64,000 bases of DNA from MGIIb-O1 sp002457595. GTDB lineage: Archaea; Thermoplasmatota; Poseidoniia; Poseidoniales; Thalassarchaeaceae. The translations under genes were made by a program, and so were the position numbers. The notes under the pieces are model-generated. The model did no database searches. It had not been told where the DNA came from and saw nothing but the letters and a program-made list of their open reading frames with translations. How positions within the stretch are numbered: the first letter of the stretch is position 1; each line of letters opens with the position of its first letter. Shown piece by piece: positions 51,048 through 61,900 of this stretch. Where the stretch lies: contig JBJLBO010000001.1 of assembly GCA_045568115.1 (NCBI GenBank), positions 434,001-498,000 of the forward strand. The letters run 5' to 3'.

Positions 51048-53735
51048 CTAATCATCATTTTTTCCTGATTCGGAATCTAGAACACTAATTATTCGTTTAT
51101 TTTCGGAACGGGCATTAACAAACAAAAACATAACTAGAAGGCCACCAATAATTGTTAACCCATATGTTAGAATTTTCCTATTTTCTTCACTGATTAGATC
51201 GAGGCCTGTACTGACTTCAGCCGTGACTTCTAAATCAACAGGTTGGCCAGCAACTGGCATTCCTCTTGGCTGAACTGTTATGGTGAATTTGTAGGTGTCA
51301 TCCTGAACCATATCCGCAGGAGGAATCACTCTAATGGTGACATTTTTTGATTCGCCTGGAGATAAATCAAATTCTTCGGGGACCATATTCACACCCCATC
51401 CTCTAAGTGGGTCACTACTCAAAACTTGGACTTCTTCAAGGACATTACCATTATTTGTCACATGAATCATGAACTCAATGCTAGATGATTCATCGGTCTT
51501 TTTCGAATCTTCACCTTCTAAGGTAAGAACTAGATTATGTATTGTCTTTGACTCAAATATTAGACTAACAAAAGTCGGTTGTGCTGCATTTTTCTCAGAT
51601 GCAGCACTTACCTGAATGATCCCCGTAGTTCCACTATTAAGACCCTCAATAACCTCCAATTCAACGGTAATTAGTTTTCTTTCACCCAATTGAATTTGAA
51701 TGTTTTCAGAAATAGCGATTCCATCTACTAGCACCTTTCTAAGAACTGATGATTCCAAACCTGTGACCGAAATTACTGCACCATCTACGGAATGGTTTCC
51801 AACATTCTCAACCCAGAAATTAATTTGAGTGACTCCTCCTGGAGGAAGAGTGACATCTAATTCACTAGCACTTGAGCCCGGCTCTTCTAGAGAGATTGCC
51901 ATTCCATATACGTAGTTAGAAATAATTACCTTGACAGTCTGTTCAATTTTTTCTTCAGTTCCATAGATACTAACTCGAGACAAGATTTCGACCGGATATC
52001 CATTTCTCCCATCACCGACTGTAACATCAAGAAATATTGACTTTGATTCACCTGAATTAATGACAATCTGGGAAATAGAATTCCCACTAGAATCGGAATA
52101 TGAAGAAGACCATTCAGGAGGATTACAGCCAGTCAGATCATTAGGATCACAGACTTTCAGTATGAAGGTATCCTGCACATTTCCTGTATTAGTAATTTCA
52201 AGAGGAAATTGAACAATCTGTCCTGTCGAACCACTCTGTTCAGTAGACGTCATGACTGCAGTCATTTCATGATTAGGAGCTACTGAAACAGTCAGAGTTT
52301 TACTTGAAAGAATCGTAGTTGAGCCACTAATTGTAACTCCAAAAGTAACTAGGTTGTCCCCTGCTAGAGCATCGGGTGGAACATTAATTGTCGCACTTAC
52401 TGATTCTTCATTGTCTGAGCTGTGTTTACTTTGAACTGTAACAGAAGAAAATGAAAATTGGGATTGCCAGCCATCAGGTATCTCTATAGTCGTTAGAGAG
52501 AATGTGTCGGCACCATTTCCAATATTTTCTATGGTGATACTAACTGTACCGGAGTCACCAGGTTGAACATTTGACAAGACCGTTGTGCTGAGTGATAATT
52601 CTGCTTCGTGGACCTGCCCTATCCTAATTACGAGCATTCTCTCACAACCAACTCCCTGGTTTGACATTCCCTGAATCATAATTTCAATCTGAGAATCGGC
52701 CTCTGCTGAATCATCAGGTGTGGTTGTGAAAGAAAAAGTATGAATAGATTCAGAACCTGTTTCAGAGAGTAATTTTGATTTCGGACTATCAAAATCCACC
52801 CAGTCGCTAATGTCAATATCTGCAGATGTAGCCTGCATAGTCACTGTCCATTCTGTATTACCCACATTCTCTACAGTGAAACTATTGGTTGCAGATTCAA
52901 ATGGGTCAAGATTATGTGAAGAGGTTGAGAGTTGTCCATCACACTCTTTGACTTCAGGAATATCAAGTTGAAGAGTAAGATTATCTGACGCTCGATCAGC
53001 AGCATTAGGGTCATTTGTTACTGTGGCTAGAATGATGAAACAGTGCTGACCTGCTTCTGTAGAACTGCCATCAGGCACATCTACAGTGACCTCAACTGTT
53101 TCTTTGTCACCCGAATTTAGAGTAACTGTAGGTGGTTGAACTTCGGCAGTTAATTCATCAGACTCACAATCGCTGTCGGAAGTCATTTCAAGTTGGATCT
53201 GTGCATTATCTTGCTCGCCAGTATTTTCTACTTCAACATCCCACTCTATCTGATTCTGACCATCATATTCAATTGTCAATTCATCAGTTGTGAGTTTCAC
53301 TGCATAAAGGCCACCTCCATCACCTGATGTGGTTGTGACTGTGATATCCGCATTCTTTGGAGTCCCTGGTGCCCCTGAAGGTGTAGCCTGAGCATTGACA
53401 GTGGTCTCACAATCTCCATCAGCCTGATCAGTCACAGTAACAGTGAGCGTAACTGTTTCAGAAGAGCCCGCATCTATACTCCCAGAAACTTGCTCTATAT
53501 TAGAAGTAAAACCATTACAATTACTAGCATCTTGCTGAGTTGTAAGGGTGACAGTCATATCATCGTCGCCGTCATTGTGAACTGTGATGTCATATTCAGC
53601 AGCATCGTCCACATCTGCTTCCTGGGCCATTGGAGAAGCGGTAAGTCTTGGATCAATTTCCGCTAAAGAAATAGGAGAAAGTAATGAAAATACCAGAAGA
53701 ACGGATAGAATCCGAGCCGATGATACGTGATTCAT
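51048..53735 (-). CDS. NEW3-like cell-surface protein, C-terminal anchor
   Basis: An 895-residue exported protein: signal peptide at 1-25 (ILSVLLVFSLLSPISLA), then repeated beta-sandwich units of about 100 residues with the pattern VENVGN/ENTGEQ followed by SGESK or DAGSSETVTLTVTV, as in NEW3/CARDB-like domains that recur in archaeal surface proteins, and a C-terminal helix (ILTYGLTIIGGLLVMFLFVNA) with a basic stop and a short cytosolic tail. No catalytic motif is seen. It is downstream of the S8 protease on the same strand and probably part of the same surface assembly. Very acidic overall. Confidence 0.85.
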   Translation of the reverse strand: MNHVSSARILSVLLVFSLLSPISLAEIDPRLTASPMAQEADVDDAAEYDITVHNDGDDDMTVTLTTQQDASNCNGFTSNIEQVSGSIDAGSSETVTLTVTVTDQADGDCETTVNAQATPSGAPGTPKNADITVTTTSGDGGGLYAVKLTTDELTIEYDGQNQIEWDVEVENTGEQDNAQIQLEMTSDSDCESDELTAEVQPPTVTLNSGDKETVEVTVDVPDGSSTEAGQHCFIILATVTNDPNAADRASDNLTLQLDIPEVKECDGQLSTSSHNLDPFESATNSFTVENVGNTEWTVTMQATSADIDISDWVDFDSPKSKLLSETGSESIHTFSFTTTPDDSAEADSQIEIMIQGMSNQGVGCERMLVIRIGQVHEAELSLSTTVLSNVQPGDSGTVSITIENIGNGADTFSLTTIEIPDGWQSQFSFSSVTVQSKHSSDNEESVSATINVPPDALAGDNLVTFGVTISGSTTILSSKTLTVSVAPNHEMTAVMTSTEQSGSTGQIVQFPLEITNTGNVQDTFILKVCDPNDLTGCNPPEWSSSYSDSSGNSISQIVINSGESKSIFLDVTVGDGRNGYPVEILSRVSIYGTEEKIEQTVKVIISNYVYGMAISLEEPGSSASELDVTLPPGGVTQINFWVENVGNHSVDGAVISVTGLESSVLRKVLVDGIAISENIQIQLGERKLITVELEVIEGLNSGTTGIIQVSAASEKNAAQPTFVSLIFESKTIHNLVLTLEGEDSKKTDESSSIEFMIHVTNNGNVLEEVQVLSSDPLRGWGVNMVPEEFDLSPGESKNVTIRVIPPADMVQDDTYKFTITVQPRGMPVAGQPVDLEVTAEVSTGLDLISEENRKILTYGLTIIGGLLVMFLFVNARSENKRIISVLDSESGKNDD

Positions 53736-53776
53736 CGTAGGGCCGACAAACTCGCCCCTCTAAGGGCTTCGGGCAC

Positions 53777-53795
53777 CGCGACCCATAGGGTCGCG
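53777..53795 (-). promoter_or_regulatory. TAT-triloop hairpin upstream of surface-protein gene
   Basis: CGCGACCC and GGGTCGCG form a perfect eight-pair stem with loop TAT (minus strand) in the gap after the S8 protease stop at 53800 and 42 bases before the next ATG. Same loop and similar stem as at 58352 and 35397. Confidence 0.5.
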
Positions 53796-53799
53796 TAAT

Positions 53800-56700
53800 T
53801 TAGGCCTCTACTAACTCAGCGGATTTGGCATTACAATGCAAACAACGGCCCAGAGAAATTATGTCACAACCACTCACTTGGGATGCTCTATGATAGCGAG
53901 CTCCACACTGACCACAAGCCAAGGCTTGGCCGACAATAATATCCTTACTACAAACCCAACATTCTATTCCAGAACCACTGGTTGAATCACTTAAATTTAG
54001 AGAATCACTAATCTTTGAAAGGTTTTCACTAGCAAAAATCTGACTGATATCAATTCCTCTTTTTCTGGATACAAAGAATGCTGTTCCGCCAAGAGCAACT
54101 ATAACTAGGATAATGATGAAAGGAATAAAAATTGAAGATGATGAATCTTCACCTACTCTTGCCGCCTTAACATCAACATCAACATTGAAAACTGAACCAT
54201 CTATGTCGTCTGCATTTTTCAACGAAAATGAGAGGACTCCATCATCACCTGAATTCGGTTTGAATTGAATATTAATATTAGTCGATTCATCAGGTTGGAG
54301 GAGAATCAGAACTGCATCATTGATTAATAAATCCCAACCGGCAGGAGCTGTTACTTCCAGCCTGTGACTTATTGGTGCATTACCTATGTTTTGCACTGTA
54401 ACTGTTAGTTGTTCGGACCAACCTTCATGAGCACTTACATTAGAATTCACATCCCAAGAAACTGCTGATTTTGATGCGGGGTGGAGGCTGATGACATTCT
54501 CAATAGAAATTCCCTCACCACTCATACGGAAAGTCACAGGATAACCGGTTTCAGCTTCAGCAGATAGAGGGATTGTCATCGTGCACCAAATTATATAATT
54601 AGAGTCAGAATAAACTGTGCTAGGTGGAGAACCGCAATCTCCAATCCAATCATCATTTGGTAGAATAATTTCAGTGTCTATATCTCTCCAATTTGATGCA
54701 CCTTGGTTCTCAACGATCCAAGAAATATCAAATGGCTCTCCCACTGGATGTTGACCTAATCCTAGTACAGAATCAGATGTTTCACCAGTAGCTAAAGATA
54801 CTTGATAGAAGTTAATTATCGGAATAGCAGCTGAAAGTACATCTATACTCCTATTCCAATCAATATAGAATTCACCATCAGCTGTTGTGAAGCGAAGTTG
54901 AAATAATCCACTTTCTGCTAGACCATTACCCTGTAGAGTAACACTCCACTGAGTTGTAGAAGACGTTGGTAGAGTTAGAGGCTGAAGCGGTTCCAAAACA
55001 GTCCACCCGCCAGGAATTCCCAGTTGAATTGGTGTAAGTTGTAATTCGCGGTTTCCTAAATTAAGGAAATCTATTTTCAACTCAATTGTTCCATCCGGAG
55101 GTACTTGATGCTCTATTCCATCACTGATAGGGGTGGTCGATAACTGATCTATTGCAATTACCCTCATTGGAATATCAACTGACCAAACATCATTACTGAC
55201 TCTTGATCGAATATTTATTGCTGCATCAAGGATTGTACCCTCGGGAATCAATGCCCCAGGGGGATTTATTGTAACATCGATTGCTCTTTGCTCCCCCACA
55301 CTTAGGGTTCCTGTTGATCCATGAGAAGAGCCAGCAAAAGTTCCAAGGTAATCTAAACCAAGATTCCAACCGGCAGGGGAAATCAATTCAACATCATATG
55401 TCTGGGGACCATTACCAAGATTTGTGACGAAAAATTGAACATTCGTTTTCTCTAATGGGCTGACAAGAATTTGTCCTGCACTAATTTGGACATCGGCTTC
55501 AGCAAGAAGTGGCACAACAAAGAAAATAGACAAAATAGATTCAACAGAGTTTTCTATGTCCGTTCCAGTAATCATAATTTGATATGTTCCAGGTTGTGGA
55601 GGAGCGGGATGAATTAAAGTGAATCCAATGTCTATAGTTTCTGCTGCAGCGAGATTAAATTCTGTATTCGTGAAGGATTTAAACCAATCAAATTCTAATC
55701 CATCACTCATTCGTATTACATTGCTGGCTTCTATAGTAGCATTTGTCTCGAAAAGTGCTGTATTAGTTAGTTGGAGATCCCATGAAGTAACTGAATCTGT
55801 AGCATCGCTAAGAGAAATATAGGCCTCACTTGAGCTGACTCTAACACCGGGAGCACTGACTTGTAACATATGAGTTAGAAGATTGTTTGATTCAGATGTC
55901 TCCTCGACTAAGTCATTTGGGTCGACTCTAAATTCTAGTGGAATTTGTCCCTCCTGTGTAGGTGTCCAATTCCATGTAACTTGCTTTGATTCGCCAGGAA
56001 TTAACGAAATAACCTGATTTGAGATTAGTGAACCATCAGCTCTAGCCATTACATCAAGATCAGGGATTGACCCCGCTCCTAAATTTTCAACAGTAACGGT
56101 AATCTCAACATTTTCTCCAACTTGTGGAACGATAGGATCAATGATAACTTCTGATGAGAAAGTTGGATCCGGCGACAAATCATTGACATTTACCCCTCTA
56201 ACGGCTATTGAGTATGGTTGCCACGTTCGGCCGCCTCCATGATAATCATCCTTGACACTGACTGTCCATGTGCCGGTCGAGGCTGAGTCAACCAAAACCA
56301 CTTCGACGTTGTTTACATCATCCCAATTACCCCCGGTAATTGAATGACCTGAAGTGAAAACATTTCCTTTGTAGACCATATTTCCATTAGGATTAGTGAC
56401 TTCTAAATTCAAATCATTTCTAAGTTGAGCGTTAGATTGAGACGAGCCGGGGAAATCCGACCACGCTAGAACCACTTTCAGCGGTTCCCCTGACCTAGTA
56501 ATATCGAAATTATATTCACGTGTTTGACCGCTCTTGATTCTATTTCTATCATCTACGAAAATCCCTTCGTCACTATCCGGAATTAATGAATTTATCAGAT
56601 TTACACGACCCCATCCTTCGTCATCATTAGGAATGTTTCGAGTTCCCATATCCTCGGCTCCAAGAATAAGCAGAGCCTTGATTAGAGCACCTTGAGGAGC

Positions 56701-58293
56701 AGGCCTATTTGCAACTTCCATCAGATATTCTCGTACTAAAGTTGCAGCGCCTGCTGCGGCTGGAGTCGCCATGGAAGTGCCGCTGTACTCAAGGTACCAG
56801 TCGTTTGACCACCCTGAATCAGTGTCCTGAGCCTCTTGAGCGAGGCAGGAGCGAACGCCATCTCCAGGAGCAACTAGGTCGGGTTTGATACGCCCATCAT
56901 CAGTAGGTCCTCTACTGCTGGAATAATACATACTATCAGGAGAACCACTGCCTCGATTATCATGGCCTCCAATGGTAATTACATTCTTGGCTGTTGCAGG
57001 AGGCGTTACACCTGTATATCGATCATTACCGGCGGCAAAAAGGACTGTCATCCCGTCGTAAGACCAGTACTGATCCCAAGTAGATGTACGATCATCAGCA
57101 TCTTCTGACTGAGTTGAGTAGGAACCATGTCCACTTGCAGAGCCCCAACTATTTGTGTGTAATCGTGCGCCATCGTTGTAAGCAGAATTAAGCATGCTAT
57201 TTATTCCATAACTATACAATGAATTTGTGTCATCGTCTTCCATCGCTTGAAAGTATAGACTAGCAGCCGGAGCAACTCCAGCATATGTGCCACTGCTACG
57301 CATTCCGGAACCCAAAACAGTGCAGGCAACATGGGTACCATGTCCATCACTAGGGTCGGCCGTACTCGAATCACCAGGAGTGACTGATGTTCTAGCAACT
57401 ATTCTGTTACCAAAGTCGCCATGATCATGATCTATTCCAGAATCACCAACTGCTATTGTCTGTCCAGAGCCATCTAAATCCGTAACAAAGTAAGAATCAA
57501 CAGAATTTATTCCCATCCAGTTTCTTGCATTATCATTGTGAAGTTCAAGCACAGGCAGAGGAGAAATCCAAGAAACAGAAGGATGTTGAGAAATTTTTCC
57601 TAAATCAGCAAGGTTAATTTCGCCCCATAATCGACCCTCTTCGGGACTCCAGGAATCGGTCATCCATTCTTTTGAGACTTCATCCAAAGAAGCATCAATA
57701 CCTAGACCTGGTTCTGAATGCCTTTGCAACTCATCATCCTTCCAACCCAGAATCTCGACCATGATTTTGCCTTCATCAACGACTCTCAAAATCGGATCAA
57801 CAAGAAGTCCTATGGGAACATTATGAACTGCTTCAATTACATCGATTTCAGCTAACTTAGAAATCTCTTTCTGATCACCCTGAACGAGGAAACCTGACGG
57901 AGGGATTGTAGTTCTAATTTCGACATTGGCTGATTCTTCTATTGAAATCCTAGCATCCCAAATTCCAACTTCACCATTTACTATTACAATCACTAAATCC
58001 GCACGATTTACTGTCAATGAACTAGGAATATGAACGGAAGGAATAAATCCAATCTCAGTATATACGCCGATAGAGGATTCAGCGGTATTACTACGAGTTC
58101 TCTCAAATCCTTCGATAACATTTGATTCACCAAGATCTCTGATTGAATCTGGGTTGGCTGAGATTTCAATTCTCTGAGTTGTATTATCTAGAGGTAATTC
58201 TGATGTCGATGATTCATCAATCATTGTTCCACTAATTGGAGCCATTCCAAGAAGAAGGATTGTTAGAACTAACAGCGAGGCTCGCTGAGACAT
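53800..58293 (-). CDS. Secreted, membrane-anchored S8 (subtilisin) protease with cytosolic zinc domain
   Basis: From the ATG at 58293 the protein has about 1497 residues (a start at 58335 adds 14). It has a signal peptide, a prodomain-like region, then the S8 catalytic domain: AVGDSGIDHDHGDF with Asp298, DGHGTHVA with His332, AAGND and SGTSMATPAAAGAA with Ser521 (long numbering). A P-domain-like/prepeptidase region, a CARDB domain (EITVTVENLGAGSIPDLDV), NEW3-like repeats, one helix (IFIPFIIILVIVALGGTAFFV) with RKRG on its inner side and a C-terminal zinc module (CWVC, CGQCGARYH, CLHC) follow. It would digest protein outside the cell. Confidence 0.93.
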   Translation of the reverse strand: MSQRASLLVLTILLLGMAPISGTMIDESSTSELPLDNTTQRIEISANPDSIRDLGESNVIEGFERTRSNTAESSIGVYTEIGFIPSVHIPSSLTVNRADLVIVIVNGEVGIWDARISIEESANVEIRTTIPPSGFLVQGDQKEISKLAEIDVIEAVHNVPIGLLVDPILRVVDEGKIMVEILGWKDDELQRHSEPGLGIDASLDEVSKEWMTDSWSPEEGRLWGEINLADLGKISQHPSVSWISPLPVLELHNDNARNWMGINSVDSYFVTDLDGSGQTIAVGDSGIDHDHGDFGNRIVARTSVTPGDSSTADPSDGHGTHVACTVLGSGMRSSGTYAGVAPAASLYFQAMEDDDTNSLYSYGINSMLNSAYNDGARLHTNSWGSASGHGSYSTQSEDADDRTSTWDQYWSYDGMTVLFAAGNDRYTGVTPPATAKNVITIGGHDNRGSGSPDSMYYSSSRGPTDDGRIKPDLVAPGDGVRSCLAQEAQDTDSGWSNDWYLEYSGTSMATPAAAGAATLVREYLMEVANRPAPQGALIKALLILGAEDMGTRNIPNDDEGWGRVNLINSLIPDSDEGIFVDDRNRIKSGQTREYNFDITRSGEPLKVVLAWSDFPGSSQSNAQLRNDLNLEVTNPNGNMVYKGNVFTSGHSITGGNWDDVNNVEVVLVDSASTGTWTVSVKDDYHGGGRTWQPYSIAVRGVNVNDLSPDPTFSSEVIIDPIVPQVGENVEITVTVENLGAGSIPDLDVMARADGSLISNQVISLIPGESKQVTWNWTPTQEGQIPLEFRVDPNDLVEETSESNNLLTHMLQVSAPGVRVSSSEAYISLSDATDSVTSWDLQLTNTALFETNATIEASNVIRMSDGLEFDWFKSFTNTEFNLAAAETIDIGFTLIHPAPPQPGTYQIMITGTDIENSVESILSIFFVVPLLAEADVQISAGQILVSPLEKTNVQFFVTNLGNGPQTYDVELISPAGWNLGLDYLGTFAGSSHGSTGTLSVGEQRAIDVTINPPGALIPEGTILDAAINIRSRVSNDVWSVDIPMRVIAIDQLSTTPISDGIEHQVPPDGTIELKIDFLNLGNRELQLTPIQLGIPGGWTVLEPLQPLTLPTSSTTQWSVTLQGNGLAESGLFQLRFTTADGEFYIDWNRSIDVLSAAIPIINFYQVSLATGETSDSVLGLGQHPVGEPFDISWIVENQGASNWRDIDTEIILPNDDWIGDCGSPPSTVYSDSNYIIWCTMTIPLSAEAETGYPVTFRMSGEGISIENVISLHPASKSAVSWDVNSNVSAHEGWSEQLTVTVQNIGNAPISHRLEVTAPAGWDLLINDAVLILLQPDESTNINIQFKPNSGDDGVLSFSLKNADDIDGSVFNVDVDVKAARVGEDSSSSIFIPFIIILVIVALGGTAFFVSRKRGIDISQIFASENLSKISDSLNLSDSTSGSGIECWVCSKDIIVGQALACGQCGARYHRASQVSGCDIISLGRCLHCNAKSAELVEA

Positions 58294-58351
58294 AGAACGA
58301 CCCCGAAATACTCTACCTTTCAGTATTCGGGTCAATTGTAACCTCTTGATT

Positions 58352-58368
58352 CACGACCATAGGTCGTG
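58352..58368 (-). promoter_or_regulatory. TAT-triloop hairpin before the S8 protease gene
   Basis: CACGACC and GGTCGTG form a perfect seven-pair stem with loop TAT (minus strand). It begins immediately after the stop codon of the upstream single-pass protein gene and lies 59 bases before the chosen protease ATG. Confidence 0.5.
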
Positions 58369-58929
58369 TTAGAAAAATCGAATAGGAGCCTTATCTGTGA
58401 ACATCTCTCTAGCCCATTGACCGACTTCATGTGTAAATCTCTCATGATAGGAATCACCACCATAGGTATAATCAAGAGAAATTTCGATAGTATAATTCTC
58501 CCAAACTGACTCGCCGCTAATTAGTAATTCCAATTCATCTCCCGCTACTGAAGTATGTGCTGGAATCTCTTCAGAAACAAAACTTGTTCGAGCAATTTCC
58601 ACCCCTAAATCATCCAAAAATCGAATATCCATGGTAATATCCTCAATTGATCGTGAACCTTTATTGTTCAACTCAACTAGAACTACATGTCCTGAGCCAC
58701 CTTGAATGTAAACAACATCTACTGAGGTTCTGTCATATGGAACAAGCCATGTACTGACAATAAAAACAGCACTGAGAATCAATAAAACAGAAATCGAAGC
58801 AAAAATCACACGAGTAGGGCGAATGATTTCCACCCTTTCTCCGACGATTTGTAAGATTTCATGCGCCTTTTCAGTGGCTTCAGGAGAATCTTCGCCTTTT
58901 GCATTTTTAATCTTCTCAAGTAAACCCAT
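58369..58929 (-). CDS. Single-pass membrane protein with outside beta domain
   Basis: A 186-residue protein from the ATG at 58929, which follows the previous stop by one base (TAAAATG) and is preceded by GGAGGTGA, so it is coupled to the 1453-residue gene. A charged cytosolic part of about 40 residues (MGLLEKIKNAKGEDSPEATE) precedes one helix (VIFASISVLLILSAVFIVSTWLV) and an outside domain with alternating strands (VVLVELNNKGSRSIEDITMDI, part). The LNNKGSRSI pattern resembles the beta-sandwich domains of the neighbouring surface proteins. Function unknown. Confidence 0.75.
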   Translation of the reverse strand: MGLLEKIKNAKGEDSPEATEKAHEILQIVGERVEIIRPTRVIFASISVLLILSAVFIVSTWLVPYDRTSVDVVYIQGGSGHVVLVELNNKGSRSIEDITMDIRFLDDLGVEIARTSFVSEEIPAHTSVAGDELELLISGESVWENYTIEISLDYTYGGDSYHERFTHEVGQWAREMFTDKAPIRFF

Positions 58930-58930
58930 T

Positions 58931-61900
58931 TTAGTCACCTCCAATGAATGTCGCAGTAAGTGTAAATATAGCTGAAGAAAAAGGCTCAGGGGCAATAATA
59001 TGACGAGTAGAGCCTTCAAATCCAGGAATAAGATTTAGGAGAGATAAATCGGAAGCCAGACCATTTACTCCAAGACTCGTGCCAGTAGGAACTCCTCCTG
59101 TAACCTGAGCGTCAAGAAGTACACCTCTAAGGTCGAATGTTGTACCTAATCCTTCAACTTCTGCGGATGCCCTTGCAGAAGCAATAATTCGGCCCCCTTG
59201 TACATCTTCAATATCAATCACACTGTATGGTCCTGCAATTTCAACAACATGGATAGTGGCACTGCGTAAATTCTCACCTAAAGCCTCCATCTCCTCTAGA
59301 ACTACTGGAGGAGTAGCCGGAATATTGGTTGTTCTTAGATAGATTCGTTCAACACCATCCCCGCCTGATCTAATTGCTAAGCCATAGTCATCCGTTGGTG
59401 CGATGACCATTCTATCGGTCATTCCTTCAGCTAGGAGAATTATGTCTCCCCTACTATTGATTGCTCGACCACTGGCTTCAATGTATAGAGACATGCCTTC
59501 CTCTGATGCAGAGAAATCAAGAATTGGAGTTCCCTGAAATGCAAGACTCTTAGTGATATCAAAATTCAAATCGGGTTCTGTTGTAAGGCTGATTGAATTT
59601 GGAACATTTTGCAAGAATACAGTAGCAGGCCACCATTTTCCATGCATCCACTGCATTTGTTGAAGCATAATTGAATCAACAGCAGGACCATCTCGCCTAG
59701 ATGATTCGGGGACGGTCATATCTAGAGAAATTGCAGTTCCAATACTAGCTTGCAAATCTATCGATTCGGGAATGTCATTAACAAGAAATTCAGTTCTTGC
59801 TCCGGCTTCTCGATTGATTAGAAGTGCGTGAATCCAATCGAGGCGGTTCGACATAAAGTAGTGAGTTGAGGTTGTGACTTCTGTGATCCCTCCTGACGTC
59901 TCACGTATCTCAAATATTGAATCTATACCAAGAGAAGTAGATTTTCCAACATTTAGTCCATCTAGAGTAAACAATAAATCTTGACCGTTTACTCCCTGGA
60001 TATTAATCATAAATTCGGGTCGAACGGGTTTCCAATCCTCCATTCCTAATTGAATAGCCCAATCTTGCCCTTTTTCAGTAGGTAGACGAGTAACGGACAA
60101 ATCAATTTGAGGAGGGAGTTCAGGCAACCATCCACGAACATGGAATCCATCACTAATTCCGGAACTTGCTGAATTGAAAGATATTCCATGAACCCATGGA
60201 GGACTTTCTACCGTACCATTACCATGACTGGCATCGAAAATAAGATCAAAAGAACTGTCCGCATCTAGCTCAATACCATAAGAGAAAGAACCGTTTCCGT
60301 CCTGTTTTCCCGAAGCAACATCAGAGGTAACGCCAGCAAGAACTTGGTTTACTGACTGACCTAGTCCCGCTAATCCTCCAAGGAAGAAAGCGATTCCTGA
60401 GACACCTTGACTAGTATTCAATACAGGAATATTTAGAGTTCCCTCATTATCAGAACCTGTTGGTATCTCCACTGAAAGACTAGATGGTAATGGATCAATT
60501 AGTACAGATGCAGAGAGTCCATCTTCTCCATCAATTGATGCGTGTTCGACATCAATACTCAGAGTTCTATCTCCAGAAGTGGTCATAAATGCTGTACCAC
60601 GACCAAGTGGACCAGAGGCACCAGATTCAATTGGACTCACCCATCCAACTTCTTGCAAGCCAGAAATTCTAGTTGAAATTGTTGATGAACCATCTTTGGG
60701 TTCATGATGGAAAAGAAAATGATCGCCACTCATTGTTACTGGCTCACTAGAATTTGTCATTTGTGCATGTATTGTTGAAATTGGCGTTGATGAATTAAAT
60801 TTGGTTGTATCGCCAAACTCAATTGAAAATGAGGCGGGGACATCTAGTATATGCGCTGCCTGTCTTTGAACACCCTCAATTCCAGTATAACTTATCCTAT
60901 CAATTGGTGAACTAGCCAAATAAGTGGCTCTTTCGGGAGTTAAATCTGCTGTAATATTATCAGGAATATCCGATATTGAAACTCCTTGATGAGCAGCACC
61001 ATTGAGATCATTACTAAGATGATCGATATATAGGAATGAGAACTCCTCATTTGCCTGTGTAAGTAGCTGAACATATTGAGATTCAGCATCTCTATCATCA
61101 ATAAGAGTAAACGAACTTAATCCACTAAACCTGAGGCTTGCAGCAACTTCTACCAGAGGTTTTTGGGGGCCATCAACCCCTTGTACCATATCGAGTGAGC
61201 GATCTGTAGCGAGAATTAGATGATCTCCTGGCATTATTGGGTGTGAACTAGATCCAAGTTGCAAACCTATCTCTTCGATTGATGTTGCTTCGCGATTAAT
61301 TTGCCAGTTATCATGCATCTGAAGATGAATAGTTTGTCCAGATAAGCCACCTGAACCACCAACGCCACCACTTATTACATCTACAGTTGCTGAAGGAATA
61401 TCGTTAATTATAGTTCCAATATCTAAGAAAATGTCTACGATATTTATCAATACAACATCGAATATCCTAGACATGAAATCTAGATTTTGTTCAGAATCTA
61501 AGCTTGTATCCGCTTGAGAAGTTCCACCTAATTCAAATGAACCAAATAGAACTAATGCCGTTGGAACACCTATAGCGGTAATCTGAATTCTTTGGTGATC
61601 CGTCGATAAACCTCCTCGTTTCATCCAAGAATTATACTCAACTTCCTCAACAGACTCTACTGAGCGCACTAGAACCAGAGTCTTTGGAGGGTAGGCTGGA
61701 TTCACAGGTAGAGTTGGGTCGTCAACATTCTGTGATGAATCTCTTGTGAAATTCTTTACACCAATAATCAAACCTAGACGACTTGGCTGCCCTCCAGGAA
61801 GTTCAGGTGAAGATTTTGAGCCAAGCATTGTGAAAATCCTGTCAATTTCTTGGTCATCGAGAGATCCTGCAGGCATCCCTCTAAACCAACCAATTGAATC

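Noticed and set aside
53754..53767. Second small hairpin GCCC...GGGC before the NEW3-like gene
   Set aside because: Only four pairs, or four with a triloop in another register; too weak to count beside the eight-pair stem at 53777.
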